Source: Eopsaltria australis
Taxonomy: Eukaryota > Chordata > Aves > Passeriformes > Petroicidae
Reading direction: 5' to 3'
Assembly (NCBI GenBank): GCA_034509425.1
Contig: JAVTVJ010000230.1
Span: 1,215,501-1,279,500 of the forward strand
Length of the DNA stretch: 64,000 nt
This document shows positions 37,744 to 51,200 of the stretch, piece by piece. The position numbers and the translations under genes were made by a program. How positions within the stretch are numbered: position 1 is the first letter of the stretch; each line of letters opens with the position of its first letter. A model generated the notes under the pieces. The model was given only the letters and a program-made list of their open reading frames with translations, did no database searches and was not told the origin of the DNA.

Positions 37744-38438
37744 GAATGAGATGCTGGAAAGCAGTACTGGAAAGTGGAAAGTCACCTGGGGGTCCTGGTC
37801 AACAGAAAGTTGAATACGAGTTCAGCAGTGCTCTGGGAGCCAGAAGGGCCAACTGTGTCCTAGGGGTATCAGGCCCAGCATCGCCAGCCGGGCAAGGGAG
37901 AGGATTTTTTCACTCTGCTCTGCACTGAGGCAGCCTCACCTTGAAAGCTGGGGGCACTTTTGCCACCACGAAGTAAGAAAGACATTAAACTGTTAGAGAG
38001 TGTCCAAAGAAGGGCAACAAAGGTGGTGAAGGGTCTTGAGGGGAAGCCATGTGAATTGCGGCTGAGGGCACTGGGTCTGTTCAGCCTGGAGAAGTGGAGA
38101 ATGAGGGCAGACCTCACTGCACATACAACTTCCTGGTGAGGGGAAGAGGAGAGGCAGGCACTGATCTCTTCCCTTGGCCAGGACCCAAGGGAATGGCCTG
38201 AAGTTCTGTTTAGGGGAGGTTTAGGTTGAATATAAGAAAAATGTTCTTCACCCAGACTGGGGTTGGGCAATGGAACAGCTTTCCAGGGCAGTGGTCACAG
38301 CAGCAGCCTGGCAGAGTTCAAGAGGTGTTTGGACAATGTTCTTGGGCGCATGGTGGGGATGGTGCTGTGCAGGGCCAGGAGCTGGACTTAATGATCCTCG
38401 TGGGTCCCTTCCAACTCAGTATATTCTGTATGATTCTG
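37744..38438 (+). mobile_element. 5'-truncated CR1 LINE, sense, about 0.7 kb
   Basis: This is the longest repeat copy in the window. It spans the C-terminal part of the CR1 ORF2 reverse transcriptase and the whole 3' UTR. Landmarks in order are CTGGGGGTCCTGGTCAACAG (about 37788), CAGCATCGCCAGCCGGGCAA (about 37876), AAGAAAGACATTAAACTGTT (about 37975), CTGTTCAGCCTGGAGAAGTG (about 38077), AGGGGAGGTTTAGGTTG (about 38213), GTTCTTCACCCAGA (about 38242), TGGACAATGTTCTTGG (about 38330) and the ending TGGGTCCCTTCCAACTCAGT plus ATTCTGTATGATTCTG. The reading frame is broken by stops and small deletions, so no functional protein is encoded. The 133-codon minus-strand frame inside it is an antisense artefact. 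Confidence 0.96.
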
Positions 38439-41400
38439 CTCTCACCATCAAGACCCATATTAGACTGCCAGATTTCCCTCCAGGATATGTACCGACTCTC
38501 CATACATCCATGCGTTCCCCAGTTTGTCAGTTACTCGTATACATATAATAACAAAGCCAGCAAACATGGAGGTTTTCACAAGATTTCCACATACAGTTCT
38601 TTTTGAGTGAGCAGAAGAGTCCACATCCATTTCTCTTTCCTGAACCTGAGTTCAGGCCTCATAGGTCAGTTCTCTCTCAGATACATACTTTTGAGTAGCC
38701 AATAATTTTTCACTAAGAGTCCACACTCATTTTCTGAAATGCATTTTTCCCTTTTCCCCTCCAAATCACTTCCTTGCCCATGGCAGGCTCTACAATGAAT
38801 TTCCTTCCTCATACCTTTCCCTCACTAAGACATTCTTTAAAACAGTTTCTATATTTTTTTCTTTATAACCCCAAGCCATTTTTCCACTGGTATCCTTACA
38901 AGAGCCTCAAGTAGTCCCTAGCACATAAATAGAAACCAATCAGGATTCATATATTTTACATACACAGAGTATTCAAGCAATTTTGCAGTTATAATTTTCC
39001 AATAAGACTTTACTGTTCAATTTCTTTTGACTACCTTTACGTTGCATGGAAAATGGTTTAATGAAACTCAGCCCTGTGTGCACACGTCTGGGTGCTGCCA
39101 GAACTCCCCTGTCAGACTGCAGCACGCTAAGCAAAACTTGAAGTAAATGTAAGCAGTTTTCCAGTTTCTCCAGGACCCTCATCTGAGTGACAGAACCTTT
39201 TATGTTAACTTCCCAACATTTCTAACAAGCATTTAACATTGATTTTGCTTACATAGGTGATGTCCTGTTAAAGACAGCAAAAGGAAGAGAATCAAAAGAC
39301 TCTCTACACAGACTAAGCTTTGATTAATCCTGGGTTGCTCTTCAGTGTTAGAAACTCAACAAACATGTGACTTTGAAATTAGAACTGTTCAACGAAATTA
39401 AAACAGATGCATGCTATGCTAATAAGAGAAAAGAGAAGATGTTACAAAAGATACAGTGGGTTTTTCAAGGCCTGAAAACATCAGTTTCAGTCAAGATTTC
39501 AGAGGTTAATATAACATAGTATGGGGGATAAGTTCAATTTACTCCTAACATCAGTAGGAGCTTAAAATGCTACACAGAATTTTTTTAATGCTGAATATTA
39601 TATTTGAGTTAGGTAAATTACTCATAGTATGAAAACACAAACTGAGGCAGAGGAATTCATATTCTTGGCTGAAATCACACAGTATTAAGCCTGCTTTAAA
39701 AAGACATGAAGTACTTCACTTAGAAATTATTGTTGATGAAAATCAAGTACCTAATTATAATCAAGTAGTAACAAGTTAAGCTGTCACGTGAGAGTAAAAA
39801 TGAAAAACACAAGGAAACCTGCAGACTTGTTTTCTGGATGCAATATATATGGGCTTGGAGTGCTTTCCAAATTATAAACTCTCATTAAAGCATTATCCAA
39901 AATAAGGAATACATCTTACAGTATATTATTTGCCCAGGGCAGTCATCTTACCCTATGAAAATAGGATACATCCTTATGTACATCCTGTCCTGTTGCCATG
40001 CTTTCTGTGACAGTGTGCTTCTCCTTCTCTCAACCTGACCTCTATTTCCTGTAAACCTGCTCAAGTGATAATCACCAGTGAGGGTCAAAAAGGATGGTTT
40101 GGTAATGATGGCTGCACCTGGCTTAAAGTAGATTCAAGGGAGACATAACAACGCAATAGCCAAAGGCTAATTTGAGCAAGGTACACTCCAAACCACAGTG
40201 CTGGTCAATGCCTTACTCAAACCAAATGTGGATAGAGCTAACATCTGTAGTCAGTGTACAAGTATGACTACAACTCAGTCATCTTACTCCATATACTTAT
40301 GGACACCAGGGCCCATTGAGCTCTCCTGAACAGCAATGGGCTGTACATCAGGACAAGTCCCTGAGCAGGAATGCTAAAATAATCCTTATTGTATCAAATA
40401 CTTGGTAAGTGAATTGGGAATAAGCACCTCTTAGATAAGTGATACAGAGGAAAGGATGTGCATATATAATCCTTTAGACATAAATCATTCACCAAGTCTG
40501 GGACTAAATCCAGATCCAGCTGCATCTAAACTCCCCTCCAAAGAGTTTAGTATGAAAGGGTGGGGGGGGGGGGTCCCTTCTGAACCTCATGACTCAACAG
40601 GAGGGTCTCAGTTCTTTCTGACCCTGTACACAAGCAGTAAATACTCACATGTACCTTGCCATGGGTTTTTGTTAAAGGAGTCACATTTACCACAGAATTT
40701 TGTTAACATGCTGTCGTTTCTTCTATCTTGTAAGTGAAGTGCATGACTCTATCCATGACAATTTCTCACCAGTTTAAACAAAACTTCATAATGAAATCTT
40801 ACAATTCTTTAAAACTATTATACAATATTTATTCCTCAAACATCAGCTTTCACTATGGGCCCCACCCTGTGTGGTGCTGAGTGCCCTCAGTTGCAATTTG
40901 ATATTCACTTTGGCTTAAAAACTCCTAAAATTGATTACAATGCCACATTTAACTGATAAATACTTCAGGACAAGTCATAATTTTATTTAGGATAAATAAG
41001 AGCTAAAGGTAAAAAGCAAAACAGAAGTGAAAGCCAGTGCAGTTTCCAACGCATCAAGCACTAGCACTCCATTTCACTGCACTGATGGAAAATGGCCTAA
41101 GAAATAAAAAGGAAGACAATGAGTCTTATAGTTGGAAGTTCCATCCTATGTAGTCATTTATTTCTTTCTGAGATTGCTCAACAGACAACAAAATCTCTTA
41201 AGTTGGTAAATATTAAGGGAAAGGAAGAATGCAATCTTTGACAGCTGTATAATATCTAGGCATAAAGGGGACAGTTGACACTGATATTTTTCATGACAAG
41301 CTGTATGAACAGTGAGGTCACATGTATTTAATGCAAAATTAAAGAAATAGCGAGGTTTTTTAGGAGTGGCACAAAGTATAGTTTCTCTCACTTCAAAAAG

Positions 41401-42100
41401 GGTGTTTGTTCATACTGTGAACACAATTCATCCAAATGCATGACATCACCATATGTAAGAAAATTTTGCAGGAGTATTTCTGTAAACGTTACATCAGCAT
41501 TTTTTTCATATTTTGGGCCTGAATGTGTCAGAAACTCTACAAACCAGACTAATTAACTATTACTAATGAAGACTGTTTACATTCTAACACAATGAAATGG
41601 AAAAGAAGTATCAGAAAACTTATCCATTAAAAACTGCATAGTACAGGTCAATTAATTTTCCAGGCTAAAAGGCATCATTAGATGATTTTATTTGACCTCT
41701 TACATAACACAAACTTTAAAATGTCACCTCATTTTCCTTGCACTAAGTCAAATGACAAAATACCACTGTCTGAATGCACATCTGCTCTACCTTCCTCAGA
41801 ACTGTACTTCCATAGTGTACAAAAAAATGTGTGCAACCAAAATGGGAAAATGAAAGGTTTTAATCTAAAATAGTAGCATTTCCCCCTCTTACAGCAAAAC
41901 ACCATTTGTTTGGTACAAGTAGTTATTCTGCAGCCAGCACTAACTAGACTACTTATTATTGTAGCCTGTCCAATTTCTCATCCAAAACTGCAAGTGGTAT
42001 CCAACATGTACTGAGAGCCCAAGGATACAAGAATTAGAGCTGTAGTGACTGTAGCTCAATGATTCTTGCTATGCAGTATTTGGAGTTTGCTCCATTACAG
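38439..42100. other. Unique non-coding DNA
   Basis: No gene. It holds the G homopolymer at 40562-40573. The stretch at about 39950-40370 is less AT-rich and reads like decayed repeat DNA, but I cannot assign it. Confidence 0.5.
40562..40573. repeat. G12 homopolymer
   Basis: Twelve consecutive G on the plus strand, with a further GGG four bases before. It is probably length-variable and prone to sequencing error; any frame read across it is unreliable. Confidence 0.95.
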
Positions 42101-42152
42101 AGAAACAGATTTACCGCAACCTGTGGACATTCATTCAAGCTTCAAGCAGCAG
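42101..42152 (+). other. Exon-like segment, 52 bp
   Basis: A 52-bp segment bounded by a good acceptor (GCTCCATTACAG at 42089-42100) and a consensus donor (CAG|GTAAGT at 42150-42158). All three frames are open; one reads ETDLPQPVDIHSSFKQQ. No partner exon has been found on this strand, so it could be a coding exon, a lncRNA exon or a chance match. Consensus donors of this quality are expected a few times by chance in 64 kb. Confidence 0.25.
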
Positions 42153-42699
42153 GTAAGTCAGCTCAAGCAATGATGTATTACAGTATTTATTATACTAACA
42201 GAATGATCTTTCAGTTATTGTTCATGTGGATTTAGTGACAGGAGGAGAGTAAAGAATGAAAAGTAGTGACAGGAGAACAAAGCTGACAAAAGGCCTGAGG
42301 GCAAATTTTGCCTTATGTTAATCATGAGGCCATAAATATGCACAGGCTTTTTTTGCTGAGCAACTTTTATTGGTTAGCAAAAAGAGGATTTTCAGATTTT
42401 CCTTCTCTCTCCATCTTTTCAGCACTAGTCTAACTTCAGAATTTCAAGACTGGCAAACCGAAGTAGACAGCCATGCCTCCTACCAAACCAAATTTATACA
42501 GATGCCCAGCAAATACACAGGCCGTTATAATGACTGAGAAGTGGGAGGAATCAACAGTCAAAAAACAAGAGATCATGTACAAATATCAGTACTAAAAGCT
42601 CTAGCTGATACATCTGCTAATCAAAAAGAAGGGTTTCAGACGTGTTCATAGGAACACACAAATGATCTACAGTGGAGTTTTCCATGTTGCACATATTCA
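42153..42699. other. Unique non-coding DNA
   Basis: No gene. A short internal repeat of AGTGACAGGAG occurs at about 42234 and 42265. Confidence 0.5.
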
Positions 42700-43390
42700 A
42701 GTACTTGTTTTGTACTTAGTATTTGATGTCAATAGTGGACTGTTTTGAAACGCACCTAATTATATTAACAGTAAATATGATTTATGAGGCTTATTAAAAA
42801 TCTATAATTAGAATGTGGGGGAGCTAACTATTAAATTATTATTTTTTTAAAACTGTTAAAGAGAAAATGCTGATAATGATCTATTACCAAAATACTTCTT
42901 CAGGAGTAAAGAAGCTATTGAGGGCTGACATTAAATCAATTCAAGAACAGTAGTAATAGCGGGGAGTTTTAAGGTTTATGCTTTAAATGCATTAAAGAAT
43001 TCTGAAGAAACAAAAAAAATAATTAACTGGTTTTTTCAAACTGCAGCATAACTCAGCTCTTCTAGCACTTCTACCATACACAGTGTTGAAAACTAACTTT
43101 CCCTTTTAGTATGACAGGTAGAATTGTCACTTAGGCCATCAAGCCATTAAACCAGTTTTTAAAACGTATTTTGTAGATTCTATAACATTCTAGAGAGCTT
43201 CCTGGTGCTTTTTCAATCAAGAAAATCTGGCTAAAATTGCGCTATCTGACCTTCCGATTAATGGCCTTCCTATAGCCTGTCATGCTAACACAGAATCTGG
43301 GGAACAGTTAGGATTCATCTGGAAGCAATATAATTTCTGCCTTTGTCTTTCTTTTCTGGACGCTAATGGCTTTAAGTCAGTCCTCTTCAC
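42700..43390. promoter_or_regulatory. Candidate conserved non-coding element
   Basis: This AT-rich block is rich in homeodomain-type words (CCTAATTATATTAAC near 42756, TATAATTAGAATG near 42803, AATAATTAACTGG near 43018, CGATTAATGGCC near 43255). It has a few retained CpGs in otherwise CpG-poor DNA (AGCGGGG, TTGCGC, TCCGATT), no repeat homology and no open frame. Enhancer function is inferred only from texture. Confidence 0.27.
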
Positions 43391-46300
43391 TCACTATATG
43401 ACACATACAGCCATTCTATTTCAGTTGTCCATTAACTTCAAGCACTATGACAAGAACAAAGCAACTTCTCAAGGGAGTTCAGCTATATGTACTGAATTTC
43501 TACAAATCCTTTGCTTATTAGGTGCTGTTTTCAAGTACCAGTAATGTTTACCTGAGTGCAACAGTACTTCTTATAATTAAAAGTGGCTGCTTAAACAAAT
43601 GAAACAGGTTACAAGGCTTGTGGATACAACATTAGTGTTACTGTTCAGTTTCTCCATGTATTGCTGTCTGATTTTTTTCCTAGAAATTATCTACCTTTTT
43701 TAAGCAAGAACTGTAGAAAAAAAAATCAACAACCAGAAATCTACAGTTTGTGGTCTAAAATCTAAGGCCTGAGCTTGGTACTTGACATTGTTTCCTGGAG
43801 ACCATGCAAAGGACAGACTACAGAGATCACTCCTAAGCGGAAAGAAATACATACATTTCCATGGGTACTTACAGGATCACTGATATAAACTACTAGGGAA
43901 AATAGATTCTATTCTGAAAAGTGACCCCTGTAGTCCTACAAGCTTTTAAAATCATATATCAACTCCCTAAATATTTATCACCAAGATGCAAATAAAGCAT
44001 CTGTAACACCATGTGGAAATAACACATGCATTGGATGGCTTTAAAAAACATGTTTGACTGTATTAACATTTTACTTAGTTGTACCAACCTGACTTCTGGT
44101 CAATATATTAAGGCTACATTACAAAGCATATCAATTACATTTTATTCACCATACTGATTTAAATAAACAAGAAATCTCTCATCTCCTGTTATTGGGACAC
44201 TAATTAGATAGGAAGTCTCTAGGTATCTCTGAGAGGTTAGAGAAGCTCTCAACTTCCATAAAAATATTCTTGTTGGAGCCTCACTTACCAGACAACACAG
44301 TACACTTTCATTTGAATTCAGAAGACATTTATGTCTATGTGGCAAAGGTGTTTTATTGTGACTCAACTGTATTTGGTCTGATCAGGTTCTGGTGAAAGTT
44401 AACAGTAATTTGCCTCTTCCCCAGCAAAATTTTCCCAGGATCAGCCATGTCTGTGAAGTGATACTTACAGCTATGCTTTTCTGTATTCCTCAGTGACACA
44501 AAGTTCTATCCTAAGCCTCAGGCACTGTGAGAAGCCAATTTAATTGTGATTCTCTGCTACTTCTCTCTCTCTATCAGACAGCAAGCAATATTCAAAAGAT
44601 GCCTTATTTCAGAAGACTAAACCTATATGTAGAAACTTCTGTGTTGTGCTAGATTTTCTTATTCGTTCTGAGCCCTGCATCAGAACTCCTCCTTGCAGAG
44701 GGTTATGTGCACTGCAGCAGTATATAGATAGCTTTGCCCTTCAATGAACAATCATCTCCTTCTAATGTGCATCTTAGGACTTATTCCCCGAGTATTATCC
44801 TTTCTTTCCCCATCTACTCAGATTTTAAGAAAATCCAGTCATCATAGGGACATAACTGAGTAAGAAATCAGATGAATAAGTATCAACAGGAGGAACCTGT
44901 TCTCTCTGATCCCAACTCTCTGTTAATCTGAATCCAGCAGATCAAAGAAAATTGCTGCATGAAAATTCAGGCATTCAACCATACAAAGCCAACTACTTGT
45001 CTGTCCAGCTGCAAACTGCAAAGCTGGTGGTAGAAGTGGGGATAGGATAGTGGTGTCTATGACAAAGTGACAGATGACAGAAAAATACCCCAAGCTGTCA
45101 GATGCCCAATGCACTGCCAGACAAATCAAAATGCTCAACTTCATATAGGCTGATACCTCAGGTGCTCTGGGATCAGGGGAATGGCAGGTAGAAGATTCTC
45201 CAAAATCTTCTATGCCAGGTAGTTGTCATTATGAATATAATTTTGTTGGTGAATTGGAATTACAGATACAGATATCCAAATAAAATATAGAAATAACTCT
45301 CTACAACCAGATGTAAAGCAATGTGGTTTTATCTTCTTCCTGAGGATAAAATTTTCCAGAATATGTTTGCCCTTGTAACACAATAACACAGGCTAACAGC
45401 AGAAGATAAGTTTAAGCTCTCACAGCAAGGCATAGAAAGCAAAAAGGAATCAACATAGAGCTCTATAGGTGGCTGCAGAATCTCCATGGATTCTTACTGC
45501 TCAACTTCCTATTTCACTCCCGCTTTATAGCAATGCAGTGTCAGCTATCATCACCTGAATCATTCTGATACCTTGTTTTCCAAAAGTACTATCTGCCTCT
45601 CCCTCTGTTCCAAATGCATTCAGGCCATCCCCTCTAGCAGTTTGCTGCCACCTGAGCAAGGTTTAGCTTATACTCACCCATGTAATTGGAACAGTGTCCA
45701 TTTTACACTGCTAAAGAAGACTGTACATGATTGTCTATGTAACCACAACCAGCCTAATCACCTGGAAAAGGCCACGATTTGGCACTATTTGTCCAGCTTG
45801 TTTTTGTTGTTATCAAAAACCTGTAATACATATTTCCAGCTTGAACCATGTAACATATATCTATGTAAGAATTTGAAAATGCACAAGTTTTTCAAGTCAG
45901 TTTCTTAAATGTGGGGCAGAATCAATCCCCTATTATCACCTCCATTTCATCTTTAGAGGGTGTGACTACATAGTGCATGAAAAGACTTCATTATATTCAC
46001 AGACAATGCAGCTGTGTAATAATGTTCGCTTTGTCCTTCAGTGCAAAATCATTTTTTGCTGACATGTGTGTCTTAGGACCCATAATACTGAAACATCTGA
46101 AAATAGTGATTCATTTTAAAAATTTCATTTGAACATCTGCACTAAACAGAATTTATAAAGAAACAGACATTATTCTGATCATATAACTTCACTGCTTTGT
46201 GCAACCTACACTGCTTTGTGTTTCCTACAGCTCAGAGTCACCCACAAGGGATGATACTAAAGGCTAGCTCTTTTTTTTTCATGTTGCTAGACAATTTCCA

Positions 46301-46990
46301 ACTACAACAAAAACCTAAATTTCAAGGTAAAATTCCATTCTTAAGGTTATATCCATGTTTAAATGCCTAAAAAAAAATTCCAGTCATTAAATATACAAAA
46401 AGGAATTGTTAAGAAAAAAACAAGCTCAAACCAGAAATCCCAAGGATATGGGCACAGGCTGGGCTGGGGGTATTAAAAAATGTTATGAGCTATGGAGCAT
46501 TTTTAAAGCAAAATGCTTTCATGTGATCCTTGAGAGCTACATACCTGCGTATGTGTATGCCCATACAGACATACACCCGGCTATTAGGGCAACCTGCCCC
46601 CATCTGCTCTGGTGCAACTCTTTCTGATAACATAATTGAGGTCATGTAATAGAAGAAAATAACACTAGCAAAAATAAATGACTCAGGTTCAAATGATTTT
46701 GGTAAGCATGGGAGAAATAGAAAGGTGAATTAAAATGTAAAGAGAGAAATCAGTATTTACGTGAAAAATCAGATGATGGTTTTCATTATGCAAGAGTACT
46801 ACCCAGTCACTCTGTAACTTTCAAAGGGGGCTCCATAAAAGGCTGAAGAAGAAGATATTTGCAGAGATAGTCACTGATACTAAATGCAGAGAGGATAAAT
46901 AAGATCAGGAAATGCAAAAACAATATAAGAGACAAGCGTTAGAAAATATATCTACCAAGCTGATGACAAAATTAGCTCAGTTATATTACA
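43391..46990. other. Unique non-coding DNA
   Basis: No gene or named repeat. A minus-strand segment ending at a CTG|GTAAGT donor near 44289 has a short open frame but an indifferent acceptor. CACTGCTTTGTG occurs twice at about 46190 and 46210, a small tandem duplication. Confidence 0.5.
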
Positions 46991-48200
46991 GTTACACTTT
47001 AGCATAAAATGGGCAATACAAAGGTAAAACCAAAATTTATTAATGACATTTTTCTAGTCTACAACAAATTAACAAAATAATAGATACGGATTTCATCTAA
47101 AATAACCGGTATTAGATAAATGAATAATGAAACCCCTTGTTCTAATAACATACAACATCTCAGCATAAATGTTGCTAACAGTGTAGTTTATTATGAAAAG
47201 TGGGACTCAAGAAAAGCTGAATGGAACAACCAGGTTTTCTATAAGGTAACTGTGACTAAACAAATAGCTGGCAGCATTTCATTCTGATTAGACAGGGTCT
47301 GCATAAATTAAAGAATTACAATTATGTCAGGAACTACATATAAATGAAGCTGATTGTAATACACCAGGAAGTGCATTGTTACTATTTACTATGAATACAC
47401 ATACATAAAAACTTTGCTTACTCTTGTTTTGCTCCCAGCATGCAGTGCATATTAAGTTGTCCAATTTCACATAGTAACCAATTGTGACTATTACAATCCA
47501 TATAATTTATCAGATTTTAAAAAAAAATAAAGAAATCCAGCAACACCTTTCCATATGGCCAATTAGTAAAGTCATAAAATGCAGCAAATATATGATGTTG
47601 TATTGAACATCTGTGCTGGTTATCCTATGGGAATTTTTAATAAAGGACCAAACAGCATATTGATGTTAATTCTATGTTACCGGGACTTTAAATAAAAAAC
47701 TAAAATAAATAGCATCCATTAAACTGATCATACTGTTGTAACTCAAATTGTGTTTATTATGCTAATGGAACATGAAATTAAGAAAAAGACCTTTATGCCA
47801 GTGGAATTAATTAATGAGCTTTATGAAGGCATTGGGATGTAATTTATTTCTAGATAAGTAAGTCTAATTTGCAGTTCCATGGGTCTCTGCAATGCTGATT
47901 GTAATAGTTATTCCTGCAGATGTGCTGCTCACAGCATGTCTTTCCATTAGAACTGAACACCTCATTATATAAACTGTACCTAATTAAACATAATACAGTG
48001 GTGACTTGTTAAACTGGCCTTTTTAAGTCAGCAGCTGCCTAAGCTAATAATACCATATACAAGATTTATATCATCTACCATATAATACTGATATTAAAAT
48101 ATACTGCCCAAGGGATTGACAACTAATTTACCAGTATGTAACAGGTACACTTCAGATTCTGCAATGGAGATTAAAGACTACTAGTCCATAAAAATCAAAT
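46991..48200. promoter_or_regulatory. Candidate conserved non-coding block
   Basis: About 1.2 kb of very AT-rich, non-repetitive DNA with a high density of homeodomain and POU-like words, for example GGAATTAATTAATGAGC near 47803, GTACCTAATTAAAC near 47976, AAGAATTACAATTATG near 47311 and AAGCTGATTGTAATAC near 47347. It has no open frame longer than a few dozen codons. The densest part is 47740-48060. It reads like a cluster of vertebrate conserved elements; this needs alignment to confirm. Confidence 0.3.
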
Positions 48201-51200
48201 AAATTAAGTCTATTTGGACTTCTAAATAACTATAAAAGTTTCTTAATAACTTCTTTCTTCTAACAGCTTATTTTAAAAAAACATAATCAGAGAATAACAC
48301 TTTTCCTGTGTTCTTTCTCCGTATCTGATGGGCCATGGTTCTTATGTGGTCTGAATTATTACAACATTTGAACACAATTAGGTATGTGCACACTGTCTCT
48401 GTTTCAGGCAAAACAAAAGGAGAAACTGCAAGACGGATAGAGCTATTTCTTGAATTTTGCGTGTTTGATTCTGTGACTATTCTGTACATGTCCTTTCCAC
48501 CAAATTGTAGATAGATCTCATATTCAAAATACGACAGTCAGACTCCATGAAGTCTATTTTGGTCAGAAAACAAGGAAGTCAGAAAATACACTGAGAACAG
48601 ATTGAGTTTCTCATGAGGTAACATACATTTGAAAGCTACAAAATAATATTTTGGATAAAGCATGTCTAATCATGAAAACTTCCCATTCTGTATACTTCTG
48701 TGGTTTAAGACAGGTGTATCAGTGGAACTACACAGCTACACCTTTTCCCCTCAGAAGTTTGTGATTATTCTTTCCTTTTTTCTCCAGTACGGAAAACTGG
48801 CTCATTTTTCACTCTTACTCTACACCATAACTGAACAACCTGAAGAAATGTGAGCAGTCCTGCATATTGCTTCCATCTCTCTCTCTGAATGAAAAAAATG
48901 GGGCTCAAATTCTAAACATCTTTTGACATATGCCACTTCGAGTAATACCTTTAAAAACATATATTAATTTAGTCACAGCCTTGTGTCCATTGATGTTCAG
49001 TATCAAGAATCAAGTCCAAACTTGAGAAACGTTGTGTTTTTTCAGTATAGACTTTTAAAGTTTCTGACAATATTCACTCTCCTGAACAACCTTCAACCTT
49101 TTCTTGCACAGAGAAGTTAGAAAACACAAAAAGTAAATGCAGTCATACTGCTTGAAGCCCATCACTTTATTTGAATTCTCAAGTTTTGGAGGAAAAGGCT
49201 CAGAATTAGATCAGATTTGCTCTGAGTCACTTTCTCTGTCTTACTGAGCACATAACAAAAGACAGTGTTCTTAAATAAGCTAGTGTTTTATTTTTGTTTT
49301 CAGTAAGCTGTGACAATTGAACCACAATCTTTTAAAGACTTCTGCTCTGATGGCAAACTCTGTCACTCTAATACACCTCAATATCTGCAGTGCCATACTT
49401 TACTTTTAAGGTTTCATGGTAAAGACAGTTTGACAGTCATTGCCCTCTTCTTGCCACAATACCTAAATCATTCTGGATTGTAGTGTGAAATACATGAATC
49501 ACTGCAAATTAAGGTAAATTTACAGTTCGTTCTAAAGTTACAGATTCAGAGAAGAAAGATTTGTTCTGTCCTAAAGGATGTGCATCAAGTAACAAAACTA
49601 TGTGCAATTTAACTTTATTGGCAGAACATGAAGAACAGGCTCCCAGATTGAAATACCTTGTGCACAACCAGCTTATGCTACTAACAGAAAAAGAATTCTT
49701 GGGGGTAGAGCTGATAGCATGATCAGAAGAAACTCAGCACTCTAGGGTAAAGAATAAAATAGGGAAATTACAGTTAGAAGCAAATCATGTATAAGAAACA
49801 ATTTCATTGTCTTCCAAAATCACTCTGTTCAAATTCTGTATTTACCAAGGCTGCATTTTAATTTCCTGAAAGTCAGCCTTTGCTTCATGCTTTCAAGAGA
49901 CTCTTCTGACTATTTAATTCTTGTACTTAATTCTTGCTTCGGATCTTTATTGCAAAATCTTTTATTATAAATAATCACTGTACTAAAACAACTTTCTTTA
50001 TTTTAACGGATACTGTTTCAAATCAAAACCAGAGCTCTAATTTTTTTCTCAAAGTCCCATTTAAATTGCTTCACTATCTCTCAGTAATCAAATATGAAAT
50101 GTAACAGAACAGCAACATAATTTGCTGTGAGGGTAAAATTTAGCAGAATTGATCAACAATAAGAAGAAAATAGGAGCTCGTGAGCACCATGGGTCCATTA
50201 TAATTATTATTTTTAATTAAAGTATTCCAGATACACATTAATTTTCTTTGCTCACTACTTTTATTGTTTGACTTGCCTTCAAATGTGAACTGTGAGCACT
50301 TTGAAAAATGGGTTGAAACACTCTCTTGTTTCACAACAGATTGAGTAGTTACTTCTCCATTTGCTGCCAAAATGCATTTTAGTAACATATCACAGCTAAA
50401 TACATCCATGACTCACCACAGATGTCTTCTGTCTCTTAAAGCAACCTAAAACTAGGAAAATATTTTCTCCATACCCCATCAGTGAAAGTACAGAAATCTC
50501 ACCAAAGGTTTAAAGACATCTAACTGGATCTTGAATTCAAAAAGCATTTTCTACAGTATTGTTATTTTAAAATTAAGAATCTTTTTAGTGTCTCCAAAAA
50601 GAAAAGAAAAATCCTGTCATTGCATTCCTGAACTATATAACATGTTTAAAAATATTAAAGACAAACAAAAGTATGATAAAATACTAACCCCTTTAATGAC
50701 ATCAATAGAAGATTTATGCAGTTAATTAAAATTTCAAGTATTTTATAGAAGAATTTTACAGTTTCTTGCCCTGCCTGGTTCTGGTGAAAAAGCTAATTCT
50801 AAATGCAACAAGAAGGGTGGATTCACAATCCTACCGATGTGACTGAGTTTTCAATTTACAGTTTCAGGAAATCAATGAAATTGAGAGAAATATCCTGATA
50901 ATTTGATGCTTATGTGAGCTGAGCTTCTAAAACCTTTCTGAAAAAGTGACTCTCAACTGGTCTGATCTCCCAGGTGCCTGGGTAGACTGGCTTGAGAGTT
51001 ATACTGCCTATTGAACTTCTGACTTTTACAGTTAAGCAGTTATTCTGGAATCATAAAAAGTATCTCAGACTGTCACTTATAGCTGGTTTTCAACCTCCTT
51101 GGGAGATGCAGAAGGGCAAACAATTGGGATCAACCAAAGTCTCTCAGAAACATTCCTCCCTAGAGGGAACTAAAAATATGCAATAATATGGTCAGCAGGG

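Noticed and set aside
37869..38270. 133-codon minus-strand frame and overlapping plus-strand frames
   Set aside because: Lies inside the sense CR1 copy; the frames are antisense or broken remnants of the retrotransposon.
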